In this document: piece after piece, positions 25,023 to 34,506 of the stretch
How positions within the stretch are numbered: the stretch's first letter is position 1
Layout: each line of letters starts with the position of its first letter
From: Chlamydiales bacterium
GTDB lineage: Bacteria; Chlamydiota; Chlamydiia; Chlamydiales; JAAKFR01
NCBI GenBank assembly: GCA_022601535.1
Contig: JAJACK010000001.1
Coordinates: forward strand, 193,993 to 257,992
DNA length: 64,000 nt
Reading direction: 5' to 3'
Notes under the pieces: generated by a model
What the model was told of the DNA's origin: nothing
Databases searched by the model: none
What the model saw: only the letters and a program-made list of their open reading frames with translations
Program-made: the position numbers and the translations under genes

Positions 25023-26257
25023 CTTTTTTTTTTCTCTGGCTCCGAAAGACGTTTTTCAGCGTATATCAACCCTTCTTTAGCACTTTTGTAGTCGGGAACT
25101 TGAGAGAGCACAGTCTCAAATGCCTCTTTTGCTTTTTCAGGCCGATCAGTCCAAAGGTAGACGTAGCCCAAGGCAAGCCACGCATCTGAATCATCGGGCT
25201 GGAGCTTGACGCTTTTTTTCAAGTATTTTTCCGCTTTGATATACTCTTTTGTCTTCGAGTAGAGACGTCCTAAACGGTAGAGGGCGTACGCATTTTCTGG
25301 TTTTTTCTCAATCTGTTTTACCCAAAGGGAAATAGCTTCTTCATACCGCTCATCTTCTTCCAATTGAGTGGCGCGATCCACTTGTAGCTTCTCTTGCTTT
25401 TGATTCTCTTCTTCTTTGGCAACTGTTTGTTTTTTATCGATCAAATCAAGCCCTTCTTGGGCATCTCCATAACCAGGATGTTCTTGTAACACCTCTGTGA
25501 AAAGTTCTTTTGCTTCTGTTTCATTCCCTTCTCTATAATAGAGATAGCCTAGTGCAACTTTTGCATCACCATTTTTAGGATCGAGTACAAGTGAACGGGT
25601 GAATGCTTCTTTTGCCTTCTCATCTTCTTCCATTTTGACGTAGATTCGCCCTGCTTGGTAGTAGTAATATCCATTCTCTGGATCTCCTACACTCAGCTTT
25701 TTCCACTCTAGAAGCGCTTGGCTTAAATCCCCTTCTCTTTCAAAGTGATCAGCTCGTTCAAGTCCTGTTCGTACCGCTTCTTTTTTTCCTTTTTCAACTT
25801 TTTCAAGCTCTGCTGCGGCAAACCGTTTCTCAATCTCTTCCAACCCTTGACTTGCAGAACGGTAATCGGGAGCTGCAGCGAGGACTTCGTTGAAGAGTTC
25901 TTTTGCTTTGTCAAAGTGATCTGTCCAGAGATAGACATAACCGAGCGCTAAGGCTGCATCAATGTTATCAGGGTCGTATTCCAAACTCAATTTGAGATAT
26001 TTTTCTGCTTTTGCATACTCTTTAAGCCTTGAGTAATTCCACCCTAGGTGGTAGAGAACATACCCATTTTCTGGCTCCACTTTCTGCAATTTTTGCCACA
26101 AGATCACCGCTTTTCGGTAATCTCCTCTTTTCTCAAGATCCATCCCTCTTTCGATCTCTTGAGCACGAGAAAATTTTTCTTCTTTCGGCTGCCTCTCGAA
26201 AAGACCACACGAAACAACTAATGGCAAAAGGGTTAAAATGATCGTCTTTTTAAACAT
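25013..26257 (-). CDS. TPR-repeat lipoprotein
   Basis: 414 residues. The N-terminus is a lipoprotein signal (MFKKTIILTLLPLVVSCGLF), with lipidation at the Cys about residue 17. The mature part is three repeats of about 125 residues. Each contains about three TPR motifs: LYHLGWNYSRLKEYAKAEKYL and ALGYVYLWTDHFDKAKELF in the first, YYQAGRIYVKMEEDEKAKEAF in the second, LYRLGRLYSKTKEYIKAEKYL in the third. Charged helical linkers join them. It is probably a periplasmic scaffold of the AlgK/BcsC-TPR kind for the barrel protein that overlaps its 3' end. It is transcribed divergently from the regulator, only 50 bp away. Confidence 0.8.
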   Translation of the reverse strand: MFKKTIILTLLPLVVSCGLFERQPKEEKFSRAQEIERGMDLEKRGDYRKAVILWQKLQKVEPENGYVLYHLGWNYSRLKEYAKAEKYLKLSLEYDPDNIDAALALGYVYLWTDHFDKAKELFNEVLAAAPDYRSASQGLEEIEKRFAAAELEKVEKGKKEAVRTGLERADHFEREGDLSQALLEWKKLSVGDPENGYYYYQAGRIYVKMEEDEKAKEAFTRSLVLDPKNGDAKVALGYLYYREGNETEAKELFTEVLQEHPGYGDAQEGLDLIDKKQTVAKEEENQKQEKLQVDRATQLEEDERYEEAISLWVKQIEKKPENAYALYRLGRLYSKTKEYIKAEKYLKKSVKLQPDDSDAWLALGYVYLWTDRPEKAKEAFETVLSQVPDYKSAKEGLIYAEKRLSEPEKKKSWW

Positions 26258-26307
26258 CTAAATTGAATTAAACTCCTTGTCTCCATATATAGTAGAGGGA
26301 AGGTTTT

Positions 26308-28758
26308 TTGTATACGATGTCGTCATTTTTATGCTTTGATCCGAGCGAAACATTGGATCCTATTTTTGCTGAGTATGGAGCTCTTTTCGGTTTTACGCAT
26401 GAAAATGTAAAAACCGAAGAGGAACTTGTTGAGAACTATACAAAAGAATCGTATGCAGGTTGCTTTATTGTTGAGACAGAGCAGGAAAAAGATCTTTTTT
26501 CTCTGTTGCAAAAGTTGATTTCTATCAAACGACTTCCAATCGTTGTCTTTGTCGATCAATCTCGATCCTCGAAATCTTTTCAAAAGTTAAAGATCGACCT
26601 TAAGGTCGACTTTGTTCTAGAAACTCCGATTGATAAAAATGAAGTCTCTTCTGTTTTAAGGAAATTTTCTGCTCAAGAGAAGGACAAAAATGAAGGTGAC
26701 TCCGACCTTCTTCCTCCTGAGCTTGTCGAAAAATACGTTGCAACGATCTATGATAAAATCGAATCGATCGAGCTTGCTATCCAAAGAGCACACGAAGCGT
26801 ATGGCTCAACAGAACCTCTAGTCGAATTCCGCAATATCGTTCATAAAATTGCTGGAAGTGCGGGAGCTTATGGCTTTGGAGAGGCGGGTCAGCTGTGTAA
26901 AGCGCAAGAAATTTTCCTCTATGACATCTACAATGAGCCTACAATTACCCTCACCCAAAAAGAGATCGATGAACCAAATATCACATTCCTCCGAAAAGTG
27001 CGTCTTGCTTTTCAAGGGCTTGAATTAAAAACACAGCCGACACAACCTTCGACAAAAAAAGCTCCACGTGAAACATCGAAAGCTCCCCCTTCTTCATCAG
27101 CTGCAGCTTTTATGGTTTTGATCACAACAGACTTAGGACTTGTTCGTCTGTTTCAAAAAGTAGCTGCTCAAAGGCATGTCTCCCTTGATGTCGAGAGTGA
27201 CCCTCAACACTTTTTAGAAAAATGGAACGACCCAGATGCACAACCTGGAACGATTATTTTAGAGGAGTTCTTCCCCTTCACCTCTTTTTCCGGGATTCAA
27301 CTTGTCGATAAGATGAAAAGTATTTGGCCAAATACACCTATTTTGTATGGAATTTTAACACAGACAGATGACCTAGACAAAAGACTTGAGTGGCTGACAC
27401 AAGGGATCGACTTTGTTTTGAAAAAACCGTTGACCCAAGAAAATATCGTCCATCTTTTCGACCAAATTTCGACCAAACAAACCTTCCAAAAAATTAAAGC
27501 ATTGGTTGTCGACGATGATGAAGACATCGGCTCTGTTGAAGTAATGGCTCTCGAACAGTTGGGAATACACACCACTTTTCTACAAGATGAGACACGCCTG
27601 ATCAAAACACTTGAAGAGGTTGATCCCGACCTTCTGATCTTAGATATCAATCTCCCTCGCTACAGTGGAAAAGAGCTTTTACAAACACTCCGAGCAGATG
27701 TCCGTTTCAGAAATTTAATTATTGTGGTTGCAACAGCTATCATGGAGGATAAATTTGATCAGTGGGCGTATGCAGCAAACTGTGATGAAATTGTACATAA
27801 GCCGATTGACATCTCCTTTTTCCAAGCTCGTATTTCTAATTTACTTCAAAGACACAGCTCTATTGCATCAAAAGCACGGCTCGACCCTGTAACAGGCCTT
27901 TTTCCCAAAGATTATTTTCTCGCCAAGCTAAGTGATCTTTTCAGTCGCTCTGTTGGAATGCAACTGGGGTTTACGATGCTTAAACTTGACAGTTTCGAAA
28001 ATCTATCTTCTCTTTTGTCTCCTCTAGAGCTAAAGGGGATTTTGATCCAAATTGCTGAATTGATTAAATCTCAATTTTATAAAAGTTCTCTTATCGGCTA
28101 CCTCGATGAAGGAAATTTTGGAGTCCTCTTTAGCAATCTCCTTGGAGGAGAGATTGAATTTATCATCAAACGTTTTTATGAAGAGGTGAAAAAAAGAGTC
28201 CTCATTACAGGGAGAGAAAATATTAAAATTTCTCTTAGCGGAGCAATTTCTCTCTTTGTTGCGGGGAAAATCCCTATCTCAACTGTGATCGAAGAGACAG
28301 AAAAGAGCCTTAAACACGTGCGAGAAGAGGGACCTTTCCACTTGGCGACAAAACGTCTGTCTGAGAAAGAAGCAATCCCTGAAAAGAGTCGTGTGATTAT
28401 GGTAGATGACGACCACGACCTTTGTGAGGTGATCTCTTATGCCTTGCGTAATCACGGGTTTCAGATCGATGTATTTAATACGGGTGAAGATGCCATTCAC
28501 TACTTTTCACAATTGGAAAAATTAGAAGATAATACACTTGTGATTTTAGATCGTATCTTACCCGACCGTGATGGCCTCACACTCCTTCATCTCATCAGAG
28601 AGAAATTTCCAGGAAAAATCAAAGCGATTTTCCTCTCTTCTCTTTCGACAGAAAAAGATGTTTTAGCGGGGCTGAAAATGGGAGCTTTGGATTATGTCAC
28701 GAAGCCATTTAGTGTCTCTGTACTGTTACAAAAAGCGTTAATGTTGATCCACCAATGA
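26308..28758 (+). CDS. Multi-receiver regulator with HPt and degenerate GGDEF domains
   Basis: 816 residues from TTG 26308, whose GAGGG at 26295-26299 is well spaced; ATG at 26317 is an alternative. Domains in order: a receiver-like fold without phosphorylation site (about 1-120); an HPt domain (about 135-240) with the motif FRNIVHKIAGSAGAYGF and phosphorylatable His179; a second receiver (about 265-390) whose acceptor Asp is Glu (IILEEF, about 319); a canonical third receiver (about 396-515, VVDDDEDIG, Asp446); a GGDEF fold (about 525-680) with the active-site motif lost (YLDEGNFGVL); and a canonical C-terminal receiver (about 695-816, Asp748, lysine in VTKPF). It probably integrates phosphorelay signals without making cyclic di-GMP. 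It overlaps the HEAT gene by 4 bp and leads the polysaccharide synthase operon. Confidence 0.85.
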   Translation: MYTMSSFLCFDPSETLDPIFAEYGALFGFTHENVKTEEELVENYTKESYAGCFIVETEQEKDLFSLLQKLISIKRLPIVVFVDQSRSSKSFQKLKIDLKVDFVLETPIDKNEVSSVLRKFSAQEKDKNEGDSDLLPPELVEKYVATIYDKIESIELAIQRAHEAYGSTEPLVEFRNIVHKIAGSAGAYGFGEAGQLCKAQEIFLYDIYNEPTITLTQKEIDEPNITFLRKVRLAFQGLELKTQPTQPSTKKAPRETSKAPPSSSAAAFMVLITTDLGLVRLFQKVAAQRHVSLDVESDPQHFLEKWNDPDAQPGTIILEEFFPFTSFSGIQLVDKMKSIWPNTPILYGILTQTDDLDKRLEWLTQGIDFVLKKPLTQENIVHLFDQISTKQTFQKIKALVVDDDEDIGSVEVMALEQLGIHTTFLQDETRLIKTLEEVDPDLLILDINLPRYSGKELLQTLRADVRFRNLIIVVATAIMEDKFDQWAYAANCDEIVHKPIDISFFQARISNLLQRHSSIASKARLDPVTGLFPKDYFLAKLSDLFSRSVGMQLGFTMLKLDSFENLSSLLSPLELKGILIQIAELIKSQFYKSSLIGYLDEGNFGVLFSNLLGGEIEFIIKRFYEEVKKRVLITGRENIKISLSGAISLFVAGKIPISTVIEETEKSLKHVREEGPFHLATKRLSEKEAIPEKSRVIMVDDDHDLCEVISYALRNHGFQIDVFNTGEDAIHYFSQLEKLEDNTLVILDRILPDRDGLTLLHLIREKFPGKIKAIFLSSLSTEKDVLAGLKMGALDYVTKPFSVSVLLQKALMLIHQ

Positions 28759-29795
28759 ATACAATTTCCTGGTACCACATCACCTATCCTATCATTGAGT
28801 ATCTCTTCTCATTTGTAGCAATTACTATTATCATTTTTTATAAAATCTCAAATGACCGGAAAGAAAAGCGGTTTGAATATGTTGAACAAGAACTCGAAAA
28901 TATCTTTCGAAAGGTAGTGACAAAGCAAGCTCCTTTCTCCTCAATCGAATGGCCGAAAGAACTCCTTGAATTCACTCCTCTTCTTACAGCTTTAGAAAAA
29001 TACAACTCCAAATATCAAGATGAGCAGTGGAACTCGATGAAACAAGAGCTCACAACAAAATATCTCCTCCCTTGGGCTCGAAAGCACACCCACTCAAAAC
29101 GGTGGGAAAAACGGGATTTTGCTGCAAGAATCTACCTTCTCAACCCTCTCATCGAAGATCTTCCCAACCTCATCTCTTTGCTAGAGGATAAACATTTTTC
29201 CATTCGGATGTTAGCTGCAGAAACAATTGGAATGATCAAAGATTTTAAGATCATCCCCATTTTGCTCAACCAGATGGCCAAAGAACTTCCAACAGCACGT
29301 TTTATCTACCGCTATGCCTTACTCAACCTTCCAATTGAAATGATCGACTGGGTGATCAAAACATTTGAAAAAACAGAGGAAGATGAAACTAAAATCTGCT
29401 GCCTCGATATCATGAGCCACAAATTTTATGGAAATGTCCATCCATTTTTAAAAAAACATCTCCAATCTGAAAATCCAACAATAAGAAAAATGATCGCTAC
29501 AATTTTGCACTTGATCCATACAGATGAAGCGCGTGATGACCTCCTGATTTTTCTCGATGACCACGAACCCACAGTTCGAATTGAAGCTGCAAAAGCACTT
29601 GGAGAACTGAAAGATGAAAAAGCTTTCGATAAACTCGTCAAAATGCTCGAAGATGATGAGTATGAAGTGCGGATCAATGCTGCATTTGCTCTGCTTGCAT
29701 ATGAAAAGAAAGGGTTGCACGTGTTACAACGACAAGATGCTGATTTAGCACCAAGGGCACATGAGGTTGCCCGTTTTATTTTAACTTTACCGTAG
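28755..29795 (+). CDS. Membrane-anchored HEAT-repeat protein
   Basis: 346 residues. One N-terminal transmembrane helix (about residues 10-30, PIIEYLFSFVAITIIIFYK) is followed by a cytoplasmic helical domain with HEAT/PBS-lyase-type repeats, clearest at DEARDDLLIFLDDHEPTVRI...EAAKALGELKDEKAFDKLVKMLEDDEYEVRINAAFALLAYE. Such repeats bind proteins and act as scaffolds. The gene overlaps its neighbours on both sides by 4 bp or less, so it probably couples the regulator to the GT2 synthase. This role is inference. Confidence 0.8.
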   Translation: MNTISWYHITYPIIEYLFSFVAITIIIFYKISNDRKEKRFEYVEQELENIFRKVVTKQAPFSSIEWPKELLEFTPLLTALEKYNSKYQDEQWNSMKQELTTKYLLPWARKHTHSKRWEKRDFAARIYLLNPLIEDLPNLISLLEDKHFSIRMLAAETIGMIKDFKIIPILLNQMAKELPTARFIYRYALLNLPIEMIDWVIKTFEKTEEDETKICCLDIMSHKFYGNVHPFLKKHLQSENPTIRKMIATILHLIHTDEARDDLLIFLDDHEPTVRIEAAKALGELKDEKAFDKLVKMLEDDEYEVRINAAFALLAYEKKGLHVLQRQDADLAPRAHEVARFILTLP

Positions 29796-31231
29796 TGCCA
29801 ATGTTAGAAAAGATCATATTCAACTACCAAAACAGCGTTATTATCTACTATACGGTCATCAATGCTTTTTACATCTTCCTTTTGGTCGGGGCATTTATCA
29901 CCATCTTCAGTCGGATGCACAAATTTGAAAGCTCCCGCATCGAAATTCTTTTAAAGTCAGAGAGCGTCCCCTCTATTGGAATTATCGTTCCCAATTACAA
30001 TGAAGAGGGAAACGTCATTTTTGCCGTACAAGCACTTCTCAACCTCTCTTACCGAAATAAACAGATCATCATCGTAAACGATGGTTCAACCGATGCATCA
30101 CTGGAAATTTTAAAGACAACCTTCCAACTCACCTACGTTCACCGCGCCTACCTCGAAAAAATTCCGACAGCAAAAGTGCGAGGCTACTACCACAGCCTTA
30201 CCCACCCTGAACTCATCGTCATCGATAAAGAAAATGGAGGACGAGCCGATGCTCTTAATGTGGGAATCAATGCGTGTCACAGCGACTACTTTTTAACGAT
30301 CGATGCAGACACAGTTATCGATGATGAATACATGACCTATCTGATCCGGCACATCTTGGTCAACCCACAATATGCAGGTTATGGAGCATGCATCAGAGTT
30401 GCCAATGGATGCACCGTTGGAATCTCTGGAATTGAAGAGGTAGGTTTTCCTAAAACCTACTGGGGAGGGATTCAAGCGATTGAATACCTCCGGGCATTTT
30501 ATATGGGACGGATGGGCTTTGAGCCACTTGGTGGAGGATTGATTATTTCAGGCGCTTTTTCTATCTATCCAACAGAATTTGCCCGTGGAATTGGTGGATT
30601 TAATCCACACACCCTTGGAGAAGATATGGATATGTGCACCCATATCAAAAAAGAAAAGTATCTCCATAAAGAAAACCCACACACCTCATACGTTCCGCAA
30701 CCCATTTGTTGGACAGAAGTGCCCGAGACATACCGCGACTTTTCAAAACAGCGAACCAGATGGCAAATTGCCTTGATGGAAGTTGTGTGGAAGTACCGCA
30801 CCATGTTTTTCAACCCACGCTACGGATGGGCTGGAATGGTTTGCTTCCCCTATCTTGTCTTTGGTGAGTTTTTCTCTCCTATTCTTGAGCTCTTCAGTTA
30901 CGCCATCATCATCCTCGCTGCAATCTTTGGCATCTTCGACTGGCACTACTACATCCTTTTTTTCTTGGTCACTTGGGGATTCACATTCATCTTAAATATC
31001 CAATGCGCTCTGATCGAAATTCTCAGCTTCAAAAAATACTCCACTTTCAAAGATATCAGACGGATGATTCTCTACGGTTTTCTCGAAAATCTCGGCTTCA
31101 GACATCTCTACCTCTGGTGGAGACTCAAAGCCTTTTTCAAGATTTTCCAATCTAGAGAATCTTGGTGGGCAGGATGGAAAAAATCTGGCTTTACTGCGAT
31201 GAAGATTGAAGGAGAGCGCGGTAAGAAGTGA
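29795..31231 (+). CDS. Processive family-2 glycosyltransferase, membrane polysaccharide synthase
   Basis: 478 residues (GTG 29795; ATG at 29801 is the alternative). One helix precedes the GT-A domain (about residues 12-38) and three to four follow (about 345-425), the layout of BcsA/PgaC/NodC/HasA synthases. The catalytic residues of processive GT2 enzymes are visible: VPNYNEEG and VNDGSTD for nucleotide binding, TIDADT as the DxD, LGEDMD as the base, and QRTRW as the Q-x-x-R-W that holds the growing chain. There is no PilZ domain, so no direct cyclic di-GMP control. It polymerises and extrudes a polysaccharide across the inner membrane; the sugar is unknown. The 3' end overlaps the convergent epimerase by 41 bp. 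Confidence 0.87.
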   Translation: MPMLEKIIFNYQNSVIIYYTVINAFYIFLLVGAFITIFSRMHKFESSRIEILLKSESVPSIGIIVPNYNEEGNVIFAVQALLNLSYRNKQIIIVNDGSTDASLEILKTTFQLTYVHRAYLEKIPTAKVRGYYHSLTHPELIVIDKENGGRADALNVGINACHSDYFLTIDADTVIDDEYMTYLIRHILVNPQYAGYGACIRVANGCTVGISGIEEVGFPKTYWGGIQAIEYLRAFYMGRMGFEPLGGGLIISGAFSIYPTEFARGIGGFNPHTLGEDMDMCTHIKKEKYLHKENPHTSYVPQPICWTEVPETYRDFSKQRTRWQIALMEVVWKYRTMFFNPRYGWAGMVCFPYLVFGEFFSPILELFSYAIIILAAIFGIFDWHYYILFFLVTWGFTFILNIQCALIEILSFKKYSTFKDIRRMILYGFLENLGFRHLYLWWRLKAFFKIFQSRESWWAGWKKSGFTAMKIEGERGKK

Positions 31232-32177
31232 TAATCTCATCGATTGTCTGCTCAAGTACCCACTTAGGCTCAAAGCCCGTTAGATCTTGAAGCTTTTTAA
31301 TCGAAGGACGCCGCTTTCTCACATCTTCAAAATCCTCTCCATACACCTCTCGATAAGGGATAAACTTGATCGGTGATGCACTCTTTGTTCTTTCGAGAAT
31401 AAGGTGGGCAAGATCAAGAATTTGAACCTCATGTGGATTCCCCACATTGTAGATTTGCCCAAAACTTTCGGGATAATCAAAAAGAAGATCCATCGCCTCT
31501 ACCGAATCGTGTACGTTGATAAATGAGCGAGTCTGTTTTCCATCTCCAAAAACTGTGAGGGGCTCTCCTTTTAATGCTTGACCAATCAACCTTGGAACAA
31601 CCATCCCATACTTTCCTGTTTGTCTCACACCAATCGTATTGAAAGGACGAACAATAATCGCAGAAAAACCCATCTTCTCTGCATACCTTAGTGTCAACAC
31701 TTCACAAACCATCTTACTTAAAGGGTAACACTCGTGGTAACACTTCCCAGATGGGATCGCAAGATCGAGTTCCTCATGACATCCATCTGTGCAATGCGAA
31801 CGAAAATAGACACCAGAGCTCGAAGTGAAAAGAAATTTTGGCTTCTTTTGAGAAGCACCTACAGCTTTCAAAATTGTCTCAGTTGTCGAAATATTGCATG
31901 AAAGGGTTGCAATTGGATCTTCAACAACCCTAAACATCCCCAAAAAAGCGGCTAGATGATACACCCGATCGGCCCACTCAACAGCTTCTTGAAGGTGTGG
32001 ATAGCTTATCAATTCTCCCTCATCAAAACGAAGTTTAGAGTGGTCATTGAGATTCTTTTTTTGACCTGTAACCAAATTATCAACAGCCCAAACTTCATCT
32101 CCCTTTTTAAGGTGGTGCTCAATCACATGAGACCCAATAAACCCCGCCCCACCTGTCACAAAGATCTTCTCACTCAC
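31191..32177 (-). CDS. NAD-dependent nucleotide-sugar epimerase/decarboxylase (SDR)
   Basis: 328 residues of the extended SDR family. FVTGGAGFIGSHVIEH binds NAD, FTSSSGVYF provides the catalytic Ser/Thr, YPLSK provides Tyr-x-x-x-Lys, and RPFNTIGVRQTGKYGMVVP and GDGKQTRSFINVHD are in the substrate domain. The family includes UDP-glucuronate decarboxylase and UDP-GlcNAc/UDP-GlcA 4-epimerases. It overlaps the nucleotide-sugar dehydrogenase by 4 bp, so it probably acts on the uronic-acid product of that enzyme. Confidence 0.85.
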   Translation of the reverse strand: MSEKIFVTGGAGFIGSHVIEHHLKKGDEVWAVDNLVTGQKKNLNDHSKLRFDEGELISYPHLQEAVEWADRVYHLAAFLGMFRVVEDPIATLSCNISTTETILKAVGASQKKPKFLFTSSSGVYFRSHCTDGCHEELDLAIPSGKCYHECYPLSKMVCEVLTLRYAEKMGFSAIIVRPFNTIGVRQTGKYGMVVPRLIGQALKGEPLTVFGDGKQTRSFINVHDSVEAMDLLFDYPESFGQIYNVGNPHEVQILDLAHLILERTKSASPIKFIPYREVYGEDFEDVRKRRPSIKKLQDLTGFEPKWVLEQTIDEIITSYRALLQSSSQ

Positions 32178-33439
32178 GCACGTACCACCTTCTCACCTTT
32201 GACCACATGCCGTGTATCAATGATAAGTTTGCTGTTTTTAATTACTTGCGACCAGTCAAACTGTGAATGGTCTGTCGTTATCACAACAGCATCAAATTCA
32301 CCCAACCGATCAAAAGGAACCGAATTAAGATTAAATTCTTTAAGATAAGGGATAAAAGGATCATGGTAAGCCACTTCAGCCCCTTTTTTCTTCAGAAGCT
32401 CTAACACTTTGATCGCACAAGAGTGGCGAGGATCATCCACATCTTTTTTGAATGCCACTCCTAGTAATAAAACCTTTGAGCCTACAATCGCCTTTCTCGC
32501 CTTTCCCAATCCTTCAATTGTTTTATCTACGACAAAATAAGGAGCCATGTCATTGACATGTCCTGCCGTATCAATCATTTGAGAAGGACCTTCTGTAGAC
32601 ATCGCCTTCCATGTCAGATAGAATGGATCGATCGGAATGCAGTCTCCCCCAACACCAGGGCTTGGATCAAACCGTGTAAAGCCAAAAGGTTTTGTCGCCG
32701 CAGCTTCGATGACTTCCCAAACATCCATCCCCATTCGATCAAAGAGAATCTTCATCTCATTGGCAAAAGAGACATTCACCAACCGGTACGTATTTTGATA
32801 AATCTTTGCCGCCTCAGCAACCCGTGTATTTGAGCAACAGTAGGTTTGACATCCAATCGTTTTATAGAGGTGCTCCACCAATTCCAAACACTTCGGTGTC
32901 ACTCCACTGAGGATCCGTGGGACAGAACGAAATGTGTGATTGGGATTTCCAATATCCGAAATTTCAGGGACATACCCCAAAAAGACCTCTTTACCCACCT
33001 CATATTTACCACTGATCAAAGGGAGAAATTCTTCTTCTGTGGTCCCCGGATAGGTCGTACTCTGCAAAATAATGAGCTGCCCTTTCTTTAAATAATCAGC
33101 AACCTCTTTAAAAACAATACGTAATGGACCAAAATCAGGCTGTTTATGCTCATCTAAGGTTGTAGGAACACTTACAATAATGATGTCAGCATCTTTGAGA
33201 ACACTTGCATCTGTCGTAGGGATAAATTTCTCGCTTTTAATCAGAGGGAAAAGATCATCAAGAGGAAGAAAACCCATAGATGACTCCCCCTTTTTCAAGT
33301 TTTCTACTTTTTCAGTGTCACAGTCGAGCCCAATGATCGGAAACCCTTCCTTTCCAAACACTTCTAAAAGAGAAAGACCAACATAACCCATCCCAATGAC
33401 AGCAATAACGGTCTCTTTTGAAGAGATCTTATTAAGCAA
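32174..33439 (-). CDS. UDP-sugar 6-dehydrogenase (WbpA/Ugd family)
   Basis: 421 residues. The N-terminal NAD motif is IAVIGMGYVGLSLLEVF. The catalytic Cys lies in PGVGGDCIPIDPFYLTWKA; this IPIDPFYL sequence is closer to UDP-N-acetylglucosamine dehydrogenases (WbpA) than to UDP-glucose dehydrogenase. The C-terminal part LLGVAFKKDVDDPRHS is typical. The reaction is a four-electron oxidation of a UDP-hexose(amine) to a UDP-uronate. It is coupled to the epimerase downstream and supplies an acidic sugar for a surface glycan. Confidence 0.88.
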   Translation of the reverse strand: MLNKISSKETVIAVIGMGYVGLSLLEVFGKEGFPIIGLDCDTEKVENLKKGESSMGFLPLDDLFPLIKSEKFIPTTDASVLKDADIIIVSVPTTLDEHKQPDFGPLRIVFKEVADYLKKGQLIILQSTTYPGTTEEEFLPLISGKYEVGKEVFLGYVPEISDIGNPNHTFRSVPRILSGVTPKCLELVEHLYKTIGCQTYCCSNTRVAEAAKIYQNTYRLVNVSFANEMKILFDRMGMDVWEVIEAAATKPFGFTRFDPSPGVGGDCIPIDPFYLTWKAMSTEGPSQMIDTAGHVNDMAPYFVVDKTIEGLGKARKAIVGSKVLLLGVAFKKDVDDPRHSCAIKVLELLKKKGAEVAYHDPFIPYLKEFNLNSVPFDRLGEFDAVVITTDHSQFDWSQVIKNSKLIIDTRHVVKGEKVVRA

Positions 33440-33462
33440 AACTTCCCCACGTATTTATTATT

Positions 33463-34506
33463 TCAATTATAATACAATTGTTTCACTTCTTCAATTAATA
33501 TATCAGTAAGCTGGTCCCAGTGATTGTGATTAGGATCGGTAATAAGCTTCTGATGAAGCGTATCAGCAAGCTCTGCCCTTTCTTCGTAAGTTGTTTTTAT
33601 TAATTTGTTTAAGATTTGTTTGTTGTAGTCAAAATCCCCGTAACGAAGGAGGTAGGGGTGGTCATAAGGATAGCCTGTATCAGGAGAAACAATTGGAATA
33701 AACCCACGGGCAGCAGACTCTAAAATCGAGACGCATTGAGCCTCCCACATACCTGGCTGGATGAAAAAATCTGCAAGATGCGGAATTTGTGTGACTTGAG
33801 ATTTATTAAGGTGATTGAAATTCTTCTCTCCTGTCCCAAATGTGTGAAGGGTTCGACCAACGCTTTCCACAAGACGCCTAGAATCAGGAACACACTTCAT
33901 GTGATTTGTATTGCCGATATAGAGAAAATTGGAAGTTGTATAAGTCGTTTTAATTCTAGGAAAAAGGGACAAATCAATCGGCTGATGGACCACACGCACC
34001 CGCTTATCTTTGAGGTAAGGATGCCAAAAATTGGCCGCTTTTTCGAGATAGGTTCTCTTATTGAATTCAGAGGTAAGAAAAACCAACGATGCAGCAACAT
34101 CATAGTAACGCTTTTCAACCTCAAAAGAGAGAGAAGCAGGAGAGATTGATGTGGAGTGGTCCTCATGCCCATTCCAAGGGGAGAATGCAACCATTTTTCG
34201 AGTCCGTCTTGAAGCCTTTAAAAAGGTCTCTCCAATATGACCGATCACCACATCCTTTTCCCTAATTTGAGCAATCCGCTTAGAGCTCTCTCCTTGGAAA
34301 CGGAGGAAAGTGACACGGGGAAAGTGTTTTTTAAGAGCAACAAAAGGGTGATAACTCAGTTCTGTATTCGCCTTCAGCCCATGGTGAAAACGGTCGTACC
34401 CATTTTTATGTGTGTAGACGTAAAAAATGCGCTTGCCAGGGAGCTGCTCATTTAATAAGAGTAAGAGCTTCCGAATAAACTTCAACGTAGGCTCCGTTTT
34501 TTCCAT
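33463..34506 (-). CDS. Glycosyltransferase, GT4-like
   Basis: About 347 residues from the ATG at 34506 (34524 is also open). The protein has a GT-B organisation. The C-lobe shows NFLYIGNTNHMK as the strand-loop after the linker, and WEAQCVSILESAARGFIPIVSPDTGYP, which is the E-x7-E-like nucleotide-sugar site with the second part EAQCVSILESAA. The donor is unknown. The start overlaps the end of the GT2 gene by 25 bp, so they form one transcription unit upstream of the nucleotide-sugar genes. Confidence 0.7.
   Translation of the reverse strand: MEKTEPTLKFIRKLLLLLNEQLPGKRIFYVYTHKNGYDRFHHGLKANTELSYHPFVALKKHFPRVTFLRFQGESSKRIAQIREKDVVIGHIGETFLKASRRTRKMVAFSPWNGHEDHSTSISPASLSFEVEKRYYDVAASLVFLTSEFNKRTYLEKAANFWHPYLKDKRVRVVHQPIDLSLFPRIKTTYTTSNFLYIGNTNHMKCVPDSRRLVESVGRTLHTFGTGEKNFNHLNKSQVTQIPHLADFFIQPGMWEAQCVSILESAARGFIPIVSPDTGYPYDHPYLLRYGDFDYNKQILNKLIKTTYEERAELADTLHQKLITDPNHNHWDQLTDILIEEVKQLYYN

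Noticed and set aside
27297-27650. Minus-strand open frame of 117 codons with Ser-rich translation
   Set aside because: Antisense to the third receiver domain of the regulator; composition is typical of a shadow frame.
26308-28758. Active diguanylate cyclase
   Set aside because: The GGDEF signature is lost (YLDEGNF), so cyclic di-GMP synthesis is not supported.
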